Assembly: GCF_030317105.1 (NCBI RefSeq)
Contig: NZ_JASZYG010000005.1
Coordinates: 496,001-560,000, forward strand
Length of the DNA: 64,000 nucleotides
DNA from: Variovorax brevis
GTDB taxonomy: Bacteria; Pseudomonadota; Gammaproteobacteria; Burkholderiales; Burkholderiaceae_C
Direction of reading: 5' to 3'
Shown here: in pieces, positions 1 to 8,978 of the stretch
Numbering within the stretch: the stretch's first letter is position 1
Layout of the letters: each line of letters opens with the position of its first letter
The notes under the pieces: generated by a model
The model's input: the letters and a program-made list of their open reading frames with translations, nothing else
Told to the model about the DNA's origin: nothing
Database searches by the model: none
Program-made: the position numbers and the translations under genes

Positions 1-362
1 GAGATGTAGAGCACCACGCCCACGAAGATGAACAGGGGCGAGAGCCATGAAAGGTCGGTGGAGAACAGCACCGACATGAGGGCGGTCCCCACATCCGCAC
101 CGCGCATCACCGCCAATGCGGCAGGCAAGGTGATGAGGCCTTGCCCGACGAAGGAGGAGGTCATCAGCGAAGTCGCCGTGCTCGACTGCACCAGCGCCGT
201 GACGCCGATGCCCGACAGCGCAGCCGTGAACCGGTTGCGCATGCTGCGCGCCAAGAACTTGCGCAGGTTGGTGCCGAACACGCCCATCACGCCCGTGCGG
301 ACAAGATGGGTACCCCAAACCAGCAGCGCAACGGCTGCCAGTAAGTTCAACAAATGTTTCAT
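1..362 (-). CDS. Na/Pi cotransporter family protein (N-terminal part, cut by window edge)
   Basis: Reading leftwards from an ATG at 362, the first 120 residues form a hydrophobic protein that runs off the window. It opens MKHLLNLLAAVALLVWGTHL and continues with a QSSTATS motif (about residues 64-70) and FVGQGLI. QSS-type repeats in an inverted-topology membrane protein are the hallmark of the NptA/PF02690 sodium-phosphate cotransporter family, so this should be an inner-membrane anion symporter. It lies downstream of lspA on the same strand with a 53 bp gap. The C-terminus, where a PhoU-like domain may follow, is outside the window. Confidence 0.82.
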   Translation of the reverse strand, partial: MKHLLNLLAAVALLVWGTHLVRTGVMGVFGTNLRKFLARSMRNRFTAALSGIGVTALVQSSTATSLMTSSFVGQGLITLPAALAVMRGADVGTALMSVLFSTDLSWLSPLFIFVGVVLYI

Positions 363-415
363 GGATGCCGAAGACTATACGCGGACGAATCCGCGCAGGG
401 CATCCGCGCGGCGCT

Positions 416-916
416 TCAGCGGGCGCGCCGCACGCGTCGCAGTTCGTCCAGGATCAGGAAGACGGCGCCCAGGGTGATGGCGCTGTCGGCCACATTGAAG
501 GCCGGGAAGTGCTGGGTGCCCCAGTGGAAGTCCAGGAAGTCCACGACGTAGCCGTGCATCATCCGGTCGATCACATTGCCGATCGCGCCGCCGAGGATGA
601 GGGCCATCGACAGCGAGAACAGCTTCTGGCCCGCGTGTGACTTGAGCATCCAGATGATGAATGCCGCCGCCGCCACGCCGATGCCCGTGAACATCCAGCG
701 CTGCCATCCCGACGCATCGGCCAGGAAGGAAAACGCCGCGCCCGTGTTGTGGGCGCGCACGATGTTGAAGAAGCTCGTGACGACGGTCTGGTCCCCGTAC
801 TGGTAGTAGCCCAGGATCAGCGTCTTGGTGAACTGGTCCACGATGACGATGATCAGCGCGATGCCCAGCCAGGGCCAGATGCCTTGCGAGCCGCCCGAAG
901 GCCTGGAGCGCGCCAT
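416..916 (-). CDS. lspA: Lipoprotein signal peptidase (signal peptidase II)
   Basis: LspA is the membrane aspartyl protease that removes signal peptides from diacylglyceryl-modified prolipoproteins. The 166-residue protein has four hydrophobic segments and the conserved blocks VDQFTK (N-terminal third), [25 protein letters not shown] (first catalytic Asp) and FNVADSAI (second catalytic Asp). The ATG at 916 shares one base with the ileS stop (TGATG), which indicates translational coupling and excludes the longer upstream frame. Length and gene order (ribF-ileS-lspA) are normal for proteobacteria. Several lipoproteins encoded in this window would be its substrates. Confidence 0.96.
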   Translation of the reverse strand: MARSRPSGGSQGIWPWLGIALIIVIVDQFTKTLILGYYQYGDQTVVTSFFNIVRAHNTGAAFSFLADASGWQRWMFTGIGVAAAAFIIWMLKSHAGQKLFSLSMALILGGAIGNVIDRMMHGYVVDFLDFHWGTQHFPAFNVADSAITLGAVFLILDELRRVRRAR

Positions 917-3771
917 CAAGCCACCTTGCGCACTTCGCCGGCGCCGTAGAGGTTGGTGGTGCAGCGCCCGCACAGCGTGGGGCGGTCGACGTCGTGGCCG
1001 ACGTCGGTGCGCCAGTGCCAGCAACGCTCGCACTTGAGCGCCGTGCTCGGCACCACCCGCGTTGCAAGTTCGCCGCCTTCGATGAGTTCGACCGCCGAGG
1101 TGATCAGCACGAACTTCAGGTCGTCGCCCAGGCTGGCGAGCAGGGCGTAGTCGTCGGCGCTGGCCGTGAGCTGCACGTTGGCCTGCAGCGACGAGCCGAC
1201 CTTGCCGTCCGCACGCACCGCCTCGATGTCCTTGTTGACCACGTCGCGTACTTCGCGGATGCGGTTCCACTTGGCCAACAGGGCTTCGTCGGGCGTGCCC
1301 AGGTCCAGGTAGGTCTGCGTGAAGATCGAGTGGCCCTTGCCGTCCTCGGTGGCGCAGAACTTCCATGCTTCCTCGGCCGTGAAGCTCAGGAAGGGCGCCA
1401 TCCAGCGCAGCATGGCTTGCAGGATGTGCCAGAGTGCGGTCTGCGCACTGCGACGTGCCTGCGAGCCGGCGGCGGTGGTGTAGAGGCGGTCCTTGAGCAC
1501 GTCGAGGTAGAACGCGCCGAGGTCTTCGCTGCAATACACCTGCAGCTTGGAGACCACCGGGTGGAATTCATAGACCTTGTAGTGCGCGAGGATCTCGGCC
1601 TGGAACTGCGACGCGCGGCTGAGCGCATAGCGGTCGATCTCCAGCAAATCTTCGAAAGGCACGAGGTCTTTTGCGATGTCGAAGTCGCTGGTGTTCGCAA
1701 GCAGGAAGCGCAGCGTGTTGCGGATGCGTCGATACGCATCGACCACACGGGCGAGGATCTTGTCGTCGCCGGCGATGTCGCCCGAGTAGTCGCTCGCGGC
1801 CACCCACAGGCGGATGATTTCGGCGCCGAGCTTCTTGCTGACCTCTTGCGGGTCGATGCCGTTGCCCAGCGACTTGCTCATCTTGCGTCCCTGGCTGTCC
1901 ACGGTGAACCCGTGCGTCAGCAGGCCGCGATACGGCGCGCGGCCTTCCAGCGCGGACGCCAGCAGCAGCGACGAGTGGAACCAGCCGCGATGCTGGTCAT
2001 GGCCTTCCAGGTACAGGTCGGCCTCGGGACCGGCGTCGTGGTGCACGTTGGGGTGCGTACCGCGCAGCACGTGGAAGAAGGTCGAGCCGGAGTCGAACCA
2101 CACCTCCAGGATGTCGGTGCTCTTGGTGTAGTGGGGCGCGTCTTCGGCGCCGAGGATGTCCTCGGCGGTGACGCGGCTCCACGCCTCGATGCCGCCCTGC
2201 TCGACGATGGCCGCGGCCTGGTCGAGGATCTCCATGGTGCGCGGATGCAGTTCGCCCGAATCCTTGTGCAGGAAGAACGGAATCGGCACTCCCCAGCTGC
2301 GCTGGCGCGAGATGCACCAGTCGGGCCGGTTGGCGATCATGTCGTGCAGGCGCGCCTTGCCGTTCTCCGGATAGAAGCTGGTCTGTTCGATGGCTTCCAG
2401 CGCGGTCTGGCGCAAGGTCTTCTCCGCCTTGTCCCTGGTGAACACGCCTTCGCCTTCGTCCATGCGGATGAACCACTGGGCGGCGGCGCGGTAGATCACC
2501 GGCGTCTTGTGGCGCCAGCAATGCGGGTAGCTGTGCGTGATCGCTTCCGTGGCCAGCAGGCGGCCGGCGTCGCGCAAGGCGTGGATGATGACCGGCACGG
2601 CCTTCCAGATGTTCTGGCCGCCGAAGAGCGGAAACTCCGGCGCGTACGAGCCGTTGCCTTGCACCGGGTTCAGGATGTCGTCATACGCCACGCCATGCGC
2701 GATGCAGGAGTTGAAGTCGTCCACGCCGTAAGCCGGCGAGGAGTGGACCAGGCCCGTGCCGTCGGTGGCGGTGGCGTAGTCGGCCAGGTAGATCGGAGAC
2801 AAGCGGCGATAGCCGGCATCGACGTCGTACAGTGGGTGCTCGAATTCGAGGCCGCCCAGCTTTTCGCCCTTGACGGTGGCCAGCACCTTGCCATCGAGCG
2901 CATAGCGGTTCATGCACATCTCGACCAGCGAGTCGGCCAGGATCAACAGCCCGCGCTCGGTGTCGACCAGCGAGTACTGCAACTCGGGGTTGAGGTTGAT
3001 CGCCTGGTTGGCCGGGATGGTCCACGCCGTGGTGGTCCAGATGACGGCGAAGGCGTCTTTTTCGATCACCGGAACGCCGAAGGCCGTGGCCAGCGCGATC
3101 GGGTCATGGGCCTTGAAGGCGACGTCCAGCGTCTGCGACTTCTTGTCGGCGTATTCGATCTCGAACTCGGCCAGCGAGGAGCCGCAGTCGAAGCACCAGT
3201 ACACGGGCTTGAGGCCGCGATAAACGAAGCCGCGCTCGATCACGCGCTTGAACGCGCGGATCTCGCCCGCCTCGTTGGCGAAGTCCATGGTCTTGTACGG
3301 ATGGTCCCACTCGCCCAGCACGCCCAAGCGCTGGAAGTCGACCATCTGCTGCGCGATCTGCTCGGTGGCATAGGCGCGGCTCTTGGCCTGCATCTCGTCG
3401 CGGCTCAGGTTGCGGCCGTACTTCTTCTCGATGGCGTTCTCGATCGGCAGACCGTGGCAATCCCAGCCGGGCACGTACAGCGCGTCGTAGCCCTCGAGCT
3501 GGCGCGCCTTGGTGATCATGTCCTTCAGGATCTTGTTGACGGCGTGGCCCATGTGGATCTGGCCGTTGGCATAGGGCGGGCCGTCGTGCAGGATGAACTT
3601 GGGCGCGCCGTGGCGGGCGTCGCGCAGGCGGTGGTAGCGGCCTTCGTCGTTCCATTCCTTGACCCAGCCCGGCTCGCGCTTGGGCAGGTCGCCGCGCATG
3701 GGGAAGGGCGTGTCGGGCAGGTTCAGCGTGGCGCGATAGTCAGCAGCGCTGTCGGTGGGAGTGTCAGCCAT
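916..3771 (-). CDS. ileS: Isoleucyl-tRNA synthetase
   Basis: This 951-residue class I aminoacyl-tRNA synthetase charges tRNA-Ile with isoleucine in the cytoplasm. The class signatures are HMGH at residues 73-76 and KMSKS at 630-634. The C-terminus carries a zinc-finger module with a CERCWHW and a CGRC pair, as in bacterial-type IleRS. The protein starts [20 protein letters not shown], typical of the family, and has the usual length. It lies 186 bp downstream of ribF and overlaps lspA by one base, so the three probably form one transcript. Confidence 0.98.
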   Translation of the reverse strand: MADTPTDSAADYRATLNLPDTPFPMRGDLPKREPGWVKEWNDEGRYHRLRDARHGAPKFILHDGPPYANGQIHMGHAVNKILKDMITKARQLEGYDALYVPGWDCHGLPIENAIEKKYGRNLSRDEMQAKSRAYATEQIAQQMVDFQRLGVLGEWDHPYKTMDFANEAGEIRAFKRVIERGFVYRGLKPVYWCFDCGSSLAEFEIEYADKKSQTLDVAFKAHDPIALATAFGVPVIEKDAFAVIWTTTAWTIPANQAINLNPELQYSLVDTERGLLILADSLVEMCMNRYALDGKVLATVKGEKLGGLEFEHPLYDVDAGYRRLSPIYLADYATATDGTGLVHSSPAYGVDDFNSCIAHGVAYDDILNPVQGNGSYAPEFPLFGGQNIWKAVPVIIHALRDAGRLLATEAITHSYPHCWRHKTPVIYRAAAQWFIRMDEGEGVFTRDKAEKTLRQTALEAIEQTSFYPENGKARLHDMIANRPDWCISRQRSWGVPIPFFLHKDSGELHPRTMEILDQAAAIVEQGGIEAWSRVTAEDILGAEDAPHYTKSTDILEVWFDSGSTFFHVLRGTHPNVHHDAGPEADLYLEGHDQHRGWFHSSLLLASALEGRAPYRGLLTHGFTVDSQGRKMSKSLGNGIDPQEVSKKLGAEIIRLWVAASDYSGDIAGDDKILARVVDAYRRIRNTLRFLLANTSDFDIAKDLVPFEDLLEIDRYALSRASQFQAEILAHYKVYEFHPVVSKLQVYCSEDLGAFYLDVLKDRLYTTAAGSQARRSAQTALWHILQAMLRWMAPFLSFTAEEAWKFCATEDGKGHSIFTQTYLDLGTPDEALLAKWNRIREVRDVVNKDIEAVRADGKVGSSLQANVQLTASADDYALLASLGDDLKFVLITSAVELIEGGELATRVVPSTALKCERCWHWRTDVGHDVDRPTLCGRCTTNLYGAGEVRKVA

Positions 3772-3957
3772 GATGTTTCCGAGGTATTCCGAAGTGTCCG
3801 GGTGGGCGTCGTTTTCGGGCGGCGCCTTAAATGTTCTGTTCGCGAGCAGCGGCCGGTCGTGGCGGCTGGCTCGACTTGCGGGGACAGGCGGAAAGAATCG
3901 TGGGCAGCAGCGGGCGCGATGGGGCGCGCCGCAGAGCGAAGCGAAACCTTCCGCCGC

Positions 3958-4983
3958 TCAAATTCGGTCGCGCGTGGTCTGCCGGTGCGTGGACGCAAAG
4001 AACGCACGGGCATCGTCGCGATCTTTCGCGATGCCGGCCGTCAGGGCCTCGAGGCTGTTGTAGCGCAGCTCGTCGTGCAGTTTGTGTAGAAGTTCCACGC
4101 GTACGATTTTACCGTAGGCCCCTTCCTCGCCCAGTTCGGACGGCCATTCGAGGCAGTGCGTCTCCAGCAGAACGCGCCCGGCGTTGACGTCGTTGGCATC
4201 CAGCGAGGGCCGCACGCCGAGGTTGGCGACGCCCGGCAGAGGCTTGTCGACCAGGCCATGCACGAGCACCGCGAAGATGCCGCTGGCGGCCGGCTTCCAG
4301 TGCGAGAAGCGCATGTTGAGCGTGCGGAACCCGTCGATGCCGCCCGGCGATGACGCGCCGAGGGCGCGGCCGAGCTTGCGGCCATGCACCACGTGGCCCG
4401 AGATGGCGTAGGGGCGGCCGAGCAGCGTCTGCACGTGGCTCATGTTTCCGGCGGCCAGGGCTTCGCGCACGGCGGAACTGGACACGCGGTGGCCGTGCAC
4501 TTCGTAGCTGTTCATCCGTGCCACGTCGAAGCCCCGCGCCTCGCCAGCCGCGTCGAGCATGGCGTAGTCGCCCGCGCGCTTGGCGCCAAAGCGGAAGTCG
4601 TCGCCCACCAGCACGTATTTGGCGCCGAGTCCTTCGATCAATACCTGGTCGATGAATTCATCGGGCGACTTCGATGCGAGGCGCGCGTCAAAGGGCAGCA
4701 CCACCGTCTGGGTCACACCGCAGGCGGCCAGTTCGCCCAGCTTGTCGCGCAGGGTGCCGATGCGGGCGGGCGCCAGTTCAGGTTTCTTGGCGACCTGCGC
4801 GAAGTAGTCGCGCGGGTGGGGTTCGAAGGTCAGGACGCAACTGGGCAGCCCCCGATGGCGTGCTTCGGTGGCCAACAGGGCCAGCATGGCCTGGTGGCCA
4901 CGATGAACGCCGTCGAAATTGCCGATCGTCAAGGCGCAGGCCCTGGCGACCTCGGGGTGGCGAAAGCCACGGAATGTCTGCAT
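3958..4983 (-). CDS. ribF: Bifunctional riboflavin kinase / FAD synthetase
   Basis: RibF phosphorylates riboflavin to FMN and adenylylates FMN to FAD. The N-terminal FAD synthetase domain shows the nucleotidyltransferase motif GNFDGVHRGHQ (about residues 22-32) and FEPHP; the region around ISSSAVRE and GRPYAISG leads into the C-terminal kinase domain, with GVANLGVRPS. The length (341 aa) is a little above the usual 310-320 because of a short C-terminal tail. The ATG at 4983 follows a GATAAT box by only 5 nt. No FMN riboswitch-like leader fits in the short upstream space. First gene of the ribF-ileS-lspA unit. Confidence 0.96.
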   Translation of the reverse strand: MQTFRGFRHPEVARACALTIGNFDGVHRGHQAMLALLATEARHRGLPSCVLTFEPHPRDYFAQVAKKPELAPARIGTLRDKLGELAACGVTQTVVLPFDARLASKSPDEFIDQVLIEGLGAKYVLVGDDFRFGAKRAGDYAMLDAAGEARGFDVARMNSYEVHGHRVSSSAVREALAAGNMSHVQTLLGRPYAISGHVVHGRKLGRALGASSPGGIDGFRTLNMRFSHWKPAASGIFAVLVHGLVDKPLPGVANLGVRPSLDANDVNAGRVLLETHCLEWPSELGEEGAYGKIVRVELLHKLHDELRYNSLEALTAGIAKDRDDARAFFASTHRQTTRDRI

Positions 4984-4988
4984 TGCGG

Positions 4989-4994
4989 ATTATC
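4989..4994 (-). promoter_or_regulatory. -10-like box directly before ribF
   Basis: On the minus strand GATAAT is followed by CCGCA and then the ribF ATG. If this is the -10 element, transcription would start at or within a base or two of the start codon, giving a leaderless or nearly leaderless mRNA. No good -35 hexamer is evident at 16-18 bp, so the call is tentative. Confidence 0.35.
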
Positions 4995-5120
4995 TTTTTG
5001 ATAGCACGCTGCGCCCGGCCAATGGCCTTTCGCAGACGATTTGTCATGAAAGCGGTATATATTGTGACGCGTTGGATCCGTTCATTTGCGTAGGTTCTTC
5101 TTTTTGAAGAGGGGGCGTGT

Positions 5121-5681
5121 GTGGTGAAGGTCTTGAAGCTGTCGGCCCAGGGGCTGCCGCAATCGTGGATTTCGCTTGAACAAGCGGTGACTCACTATGC
5201 GGCTGACGAGGTGCGCTGGGAGGTTGGTGCACAGGTGGCCCTGTTCCGTGGCGGAACGAACGCTGTCACAGGAATGCAGTCTCAGATCGCGGTCAACAGC
5301 ATCATCGGCACCAAGGGCGTGCCAAAGATCAATCCTTTCACGCAACGTCCCGGACTCACGAACAGCAAGTTGTTTGCGCGGGATCGCAACATCTGTGCGT
5401 ATTGCGGTGGTCACTTCCATGAAGAAGACCTCACGCGCGAGCACATCATCCCGTTTGCGCAGAACGGCGTGGATTCGTGGATGAACGTCGTGACCGCGTG
5501 CCGCCCTTGCAATCATCGCAAGAGCAGCCGCACGCCGGAGCAAGCCGGCATGGCGCTTTTGTATACGCCTTATGTGCCCAGCCTGTGGGAAGACTTCATT
5601 TTGCGCAACCGCCGCATCTTGGCGGACCAGATGGAGTTCCTGATGGCGCATTTGCCGCAAAGCTCGCGCTTGCATGGGTGA
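5121..5681 (+). CDS. HNH endonuclease family protein
   Basis: The 186-residue protein has a C-terminal HNH nuclease domain: a CAYC zinc knuckle at residues 92-95, REHIIP with the catalytic His around 108, and CRPCNHRK at 127-134, which supplies the second Cys pair and the final His. The N-terminal 80 residues are the extension seen in the stand-alone HNH proteins common in Comamonadaceae and other bacteria, whose role is not established. Two adjacent GTG codons (5121 and 5124) are possible starts; I took the first. It is divergent from ribF and has no restriction or phage partner nearby, so a defence or intron-homing role is not supported. Confidence 0.85.
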   Translation: MVKVLKLSAQGLPQSWISLEQAVTHYAADEVRWEVGAQVALFRGGTNAVTGMQSQIAVNSIIGTKGVPKINPFTQRPGLTNSKLFARDRNICAYCGGHFHEEDLTREHIIPFAQNGVDSWMNVVTACRPCNHRKSSRTPEQAGMALLYTPYVPSLWEDFILRNRRILADQMEFLMAHLPQSSRLHG

Positions 5682-5877
5682 ATGCGGCGCGTGTTTTTTT
5701 GCGCTCGTTGAGAGGCAATTGACGCTTGGCCACTAAAGGCTGAATCAGCGTTGGTGCAATTCGTCTCTGCGGAGGCATGTGCTTCCGTGGGCGCGTGCTT
5801 TATCGATGCTCCAATTCGCGATTGCCGATTGCCTAGGAATTCCAGGTTCGGTGAGGGCTGTCGCGCCGGTCCGCTTC

Positions 5878-6225
5878 TTAAGCGTTCGAGATTTGCACTG
5901 CGCCTGCGGCGGTATCGATCCGCTTGAAGCCGCCCGTGCTCCCTGTCGGCCTCAACGGCGTATCCAGTTGATCCCAGGCGCTGTGTTCAACGACGCTCGT
6001 CGAGCCTGTGTTCTTGAAGAGTCCGCGGGCCAGATCAGGTTGCGCGTCGCTCCCGACAATGCGGGCGCCCAACCGGCCAGACTCCGAGGTGCAGTCAGCC
6101 GGAACGATGCTGTAGCAGCCTTGGCTTGCACCACGGGCATCGACGGGGCCATTCGCGGCCGTTGCATTGCCTGCCCACAATGCGACTGTAGCGACGAGGG
6201 CCGAAATCAAGAGAATCTCACGCAT
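5878..6225 (-). CDS. Small secreted protein of unknown function
   Basis: The 115-residue product begins with a clear Sec signal peptide, MREILLISALVATVALWAG, with likely cleavage after NATA. The mature part is about 90 residues, polar, with two cysteines (GCYSIVPADC) that may form a disulfide. I do not recognise the family. An AAAGGA Shine-Dalgarno ends 8 nt before the ATG at 6225, whereas the in-frame ATG at 6234 abuts it, so 6225 is the better start. Upstream DNA is markedly AT-rich compared with the rest of the window. It stands alone between the HNH gene and the acyl-CoA dehydrogenase operon. Confidence 0.6.
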   Translation of the reverse strand: MREILLISALVATVALWAGNATAANGPVDARGASQGCYSIVPADCTSESGRLGARIVGSDAQPDLARGLFKNTGSTSVVEHSAWDQLDTPLRPTGSTGGFKRIDTAAGAVQISNA

Positions 6226-6234
6226 TTCATTCAT

Positions 6235-6510
6235 CCTTTAATTCAATCAAGAATTCCTTCAAATGGCGAACTCTATTGATTGAATGCGCTATTGAATGGG
6301 TGTGGATGAATTGTAAATAGAAAGCGGCTGTTTGGATGACTTTGGGTTTGCAATAGTCATCCAAATGTCAACTTGTTTGCGGTCTATTCTGGGTATTTGA
6401 AGGTGCAACAGGAAAAGTCTGAATTCAATAAAGACAATTCTTTATCTTCAATAAGAAATATTCTCCAATTCTTGTTGACTGTGGAGCCGAGCTGTCAGGC
6501 ATATCCGACC
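6235..6510. other. AT-rich intergenic region
   Basis: About 275 bp with many A/T runs (for example around 6240-6330 and 6420-6480) in an otherwise GC-rich window. It is the upstream region of the small secreted protein and the downstream side of the dehydrogenase terminator. I see no open reading frame with family features here and no clean -35/-10 pair. Such DNA could carry the promoter of the secreted protein or a nucleoid-protein binding region, or be of foreign origin; the sequence does not decide. Confidence 0.5.
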
Positions 6511-6550
6511 CGAAAACGAAAACGCCCGTCAGTGCAACACTGACGGGCGT
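6511..6550 (-). terminator. Rho-independent terminator of the acyl-CoA dehydrogenase operon
   Basis: A perfect 13-bp stem (6522-6534 with 6538-6550, arms ACGCCCGTCAGTG / CACTGACGGGCGT) with a 3-nt loop. Read on the minus strand it is followed by TTTCGTTTTCG. It lies 32 bp past the stop codon of the last gene of the minus-strand operon. Confidence 0.88.
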
Positions 6551-6582
6551 CAAAAAGGATGGAACTGGCCTGAATCAGCCGA

Positions 6583-7698
6583 TCAGGCAAACACCCCGGC
6601 CGTGTCCTGCATGCGCCTGGACACTTCGCCCAGATGGTGCATCGAGTCGCCAAAGGACATTTCAAGCTGCGTGAGCTTGCGGAAGTAGTGGCTCACGATG
6701 TATTCGTCCGTCACGCCGATGCCACCATGCAATTGCACGGCGTTCTGGCTGATGAAGCGCATCGACACGCCGAGCTGATACTTCGCGCGTGCAATCGCCT
6801 GGCGGCGTTCTGCGGCCGACGCGTTGAGCTTGAGGCTGGCGTAGTAGCTCATCGAGCGGGCCAGTTCAAGCTGCATCTTCATGTCCGACACGCGATGGCG
6901 CAGCGCCTGGAAGGTCGCGATGTTCACGCCGAACTGCTTGCGCGTGTTCATGTACTCGACGGTGATGGCCAGGGTCTTGTCCATCACGCCCACGGCTTCA
7001 GCGCAGAGTGCGGCAATGCCGATGTCGACGGCATGTTCGAGCACCGGCAGGCCATCGGCCGCGATCAGCGTTGCGCCGGCATTGCTGAACACGACTTCCG
7101 CCGCGCGGCTGCCGTCTTGCGTGCCGTAGCCCTTCGATTCGACGCCGCTGGCGGCACGCTCGACCAAGAAGAGCGCAATCTTGCCGTCCAGCTGGGCCGG
7201 CACAAGGTAGGCGTCCGCTTCGTCGCCCGAAGGCACGAGGCTCTTGGCACCGCTCAGCGTGTAGCCGTTGGCGGTCTTGGTGGCCTTGGCTTCGCACACG
7301 TCGAGCTTGTAGCGCGCCTTGCGTTCCTGGTAGGCCAGCACGATGAGCGCCTGTCCGCCAGCGATGCGCGGCAGCCAGTTGTCCTTGGTGTCTTCGTCGG
7401 CGTGTCCGGCGAGCACGGCGCCCGCGATGAAAGCCTGCGCCAGCGGCTCGAGCACGATGCCGCGGCCGAGCTCTTCCATGACGACCATGCCTTCGACCGG
7501 GCCCATGCCCAATCCGCCTTCGTCTTCGGGAATGTAGAGACCGCCCAAGCCCAGTTCAGCGAGTTCGTCCCACGCATCGCGTGCGAAGCCGCCGGCCTTT
7601 TCAATCGCCTGGCGGCGCTCGAAGGTGTAGCCCTTTTCAACCCACTTGGCGACCGCGTCGCGCAGTTGTTGCTGGTCGTCGGAAAAATCGAAATCCAT
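6583..7698 (-). CDS. Acyl-CoA dehydrogenase family protein (smaller partner)
   Basis: This 371-residue flavoprotein has the acyl-CoA dehydrogenase fold: an N-terminal helical domain (MDFDFSDDQQQLRDAV), a middle beta domain with LSGAKSLVPSG, and a C-terminal FAD-binding domain with ARAKYQLG and QLHGGIGVTDEY. It would introduce a trans-2 double bond into an acyl-CoA thioester and pass electrons to ETF. It lies 12 bp downstream of a second, larger dehydrogenase. Such paired genes often encode heteromeric enzymes, for example the PimC/PimD pimeloyl-CoA type or steroid side-chain types. The C-terminal catalytic Glu seen in simple homodimers is not obvious to me. Substrate unknown. Confidence 0.88.
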   Translation of the reverse strand: MDFDFSDDQQQLRDAVAKWVEKGYTFERRQAIEKAGGFARDAWDELAELGLGGLYIPEDEGGLGMGPVEGMVVMEELGRGIVLEPLAQAFIAGAVLAGHADEDTKDNWLPRIAGGQALIVLAYQERKARYKLDVCEAKATKTANGYTLSGAKSLVPSGDEADAYLVPAQLDGKIALFLVERAASGVESKGYGTQDGSRAAEVVFSNAGATLIAADGLPVLEHAVDIGIAALCAEAVGVMDKTLAITVEYMNTRKQFGVNIATFQALRHRVSDMKMQLELARSMSYYASLKLNASAAERRQAIARAKYQLGVSMRFISQNAVQLHGGIGVTDEYIVSHYFRKLTQLEMSFGDSMHHLGEVSRRMQDTAGVFA

Positions 7699-7710
7699 CT
7701 TCTTGTCTCC

Positions 7711-8892
7711 TTAGCCCAGCACGGTTTGCGCGACGATGTTGCGTTGCACTTCGTTCGAGCCGCCGTAGATCGTTGTCTTGCGCATGTTGAAGTAGGTGGA
7801 GGTCAGGGGAGCGAGTTCCACGTGACCGCCCGGATAAGTGCCCTGGTACCCGGCTTCCATCGCCTCGCGCACCAGCGGCAGCGAGTAGGGGCCGCCGGCG
7901 AGCATCATGAGTTCGCTATAGCGCTGCTGGATCTCGCTGCCCTTGATCTTGAGCAGGCCCGCGATGTCCAGCGAGTTCTTGCCCGACTTCTCGGCCGAGA
8001 GCACGCGCAGCACGAGCATTTCGAGCGCGACCACGTCGACTTCGAGCTTGGCGATTTCGTCGCGGAAGCGCTGGTCGTCCCACACGCCTTCGGCCTTGGC
8101 GATGCGCTTCAGGCGCTCGAGTTCGCGCTTGGCGCGGTTCACGTCGGCGATGTTGGTTCGTTCGTGCGAGAGCAAGTGCTTGGCATAGGTCCAGCCCTTG
8201 TTCTCTTCGCCGATGAGGTTCTCTGCCGGCACTTCAACGTTGTCGAACCAGACTTCATTGACTTCGACGCCGCCGTCCATCAACTTGATGGGACGCACGG
8301 TGACGCCGGGCGACTTCATGTCGATCAGGAGAAAGGAGATGCCGGTTTGCGGCTTGCCTTCGGAGCTGGTGCGCACCAGGCAGAAGATCCACTCGCCAAA
8401 TTGGCCGAGCGTGGTCCAGGTCTTCTGGCCGTTGACGATGTACTTGTCACCCTTGCGCTCGGCCTTGGTCTTGACCGAGGCGAGGTCGGAACCCGAACCC
8501 GGCTCGCTGTAGCCCTGGCTCCACCACACTTCGCCGCTGGCGATGCCGGGCAGGAAGCGCTTTTGCTGTTCGGGGCTGCCGAAAGCCATGATCACCGGAG
8601 CGACCATCACCGGGCCGAAGGGGATGATGCGTGGTGCGCCGGCAAGGGCGGTTTCTTCTTCGAACAAATGCTTCTGGACGGCGGTCCAACCCGGCCCTCC
8701 GAATTGCTTGGGCCAGCCGTAGCCGAGCCATCCCTTCTTGCCAAGAATCTTTGCCCAGCCTTGCAGGTCGTCACGCGTCAATTCGAGCGCGTTGTGCACC
8801 TTGTGCGAAAGCTCTTTGGGCAGGTTTTCCGCGACCCACGCGCGGATGTCTTCGCGGAACTTCTGTTCCTCGGGGGTAAAGGCCAAATCCAT
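7711..8892 (-). CDS. Acyl-CoA dehydrogenase family protein (larger partner)
   Basis: The 393-residue protein starts MDLAFTPEEQKFREDIRAW, a typical acyl-CoA dehydrogenase N-terminus. It has the FAD/substrate motif WWSQGYSEPGSGSDLAS, then VNGQKTWTT, and ends with IYGGSNEVQRNIVAQTVLG, the canonical C-terminal FAD-contact block. I chose the ATG at 8892 because family homology starts there; the longer reading frame upstream runs into the purN promoter region. Together with the downstream gene it resembles the PimC/PimD (large/small subunit) pair. Role: beta-oxidation-type dehydrogenation of a particular acyl-CoA, cytoplasmic. Confidence 0.9.
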   Translation of the reverse strand: MDLAFTPEEQKFREDIRAWVAENLPKELSHKVHNALELTRDDLQGWAKILGKKGWLGYGWPKQFGGPGWTAVQKHLFEEETALAGAPRIIPFGPVMVAPVIMAFGSPEQQKRFLPGIASGEVWWSQGYSEPGSGSDLASVKTKAERKGDKYIVNGQKTWTTLGQFGEWIFCLVRTSSEGKPQTGISFLLIDMKSPGVTVRPIKLMDGGVEVNEVWFDNVEVPAENLIGEENKGWTYAKHLLSHERTNIADVNRAKRELERLKRIAKAEGVWDDQRFRDEIAKLEVDVVALEMLVLRVLSAEKSGKNSLDIAGLLKIKGSEIQQRYSELMMLAGGPYSLPLVREAMEAGYQGTYPGGHVELAPLTSTYFNMRKTTIYGGSNEVQRNIVAQTVLG

Positions 8893-8962
8893 GAAGTGTC
8901 TCCAGAGAATCCCGGTTTTTAGCATGCTCGTTCGCGACCGATAGTCCGGCCGGGGACACAAG

Positions 8963-8968
8963 GATAAT
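8963..8968 (+). promoter_or_regulatory. -10-like box before purN
   Basis: GATAAT lies 10 nt before the purN ATG. With normal spacing the transcript would start 3-4 nt before the start codon. No strong -35 is visible. Same arrangement as ribF, rsmB and yaaA in this window. Confidence 0.35.
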
Positions 8969-8978
8969 CCGCCCCGGC

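Noticed and set aside
994-4089. 1031-codon plus-strand open frame across ileS
   Set aside because: High-GC antisense frame. The minus strand encodes full-length IleRS with HMGH, KMSKS and zinc-finger motifs.
4984-5120. FMN riboswitch upstream of ribF
   Set aside because: The space to the divergent HNH gene is 137 bp and contains none of the conserved RFN-element blocks; the -10-like box is 5 nt from the ATG.
5121-5681. Restriction or homing system around the HNH protein
   Set aside because: No methyltransferase, intron, intein or phage gene is nearby; neighbours are ribF and a small secreted protein.
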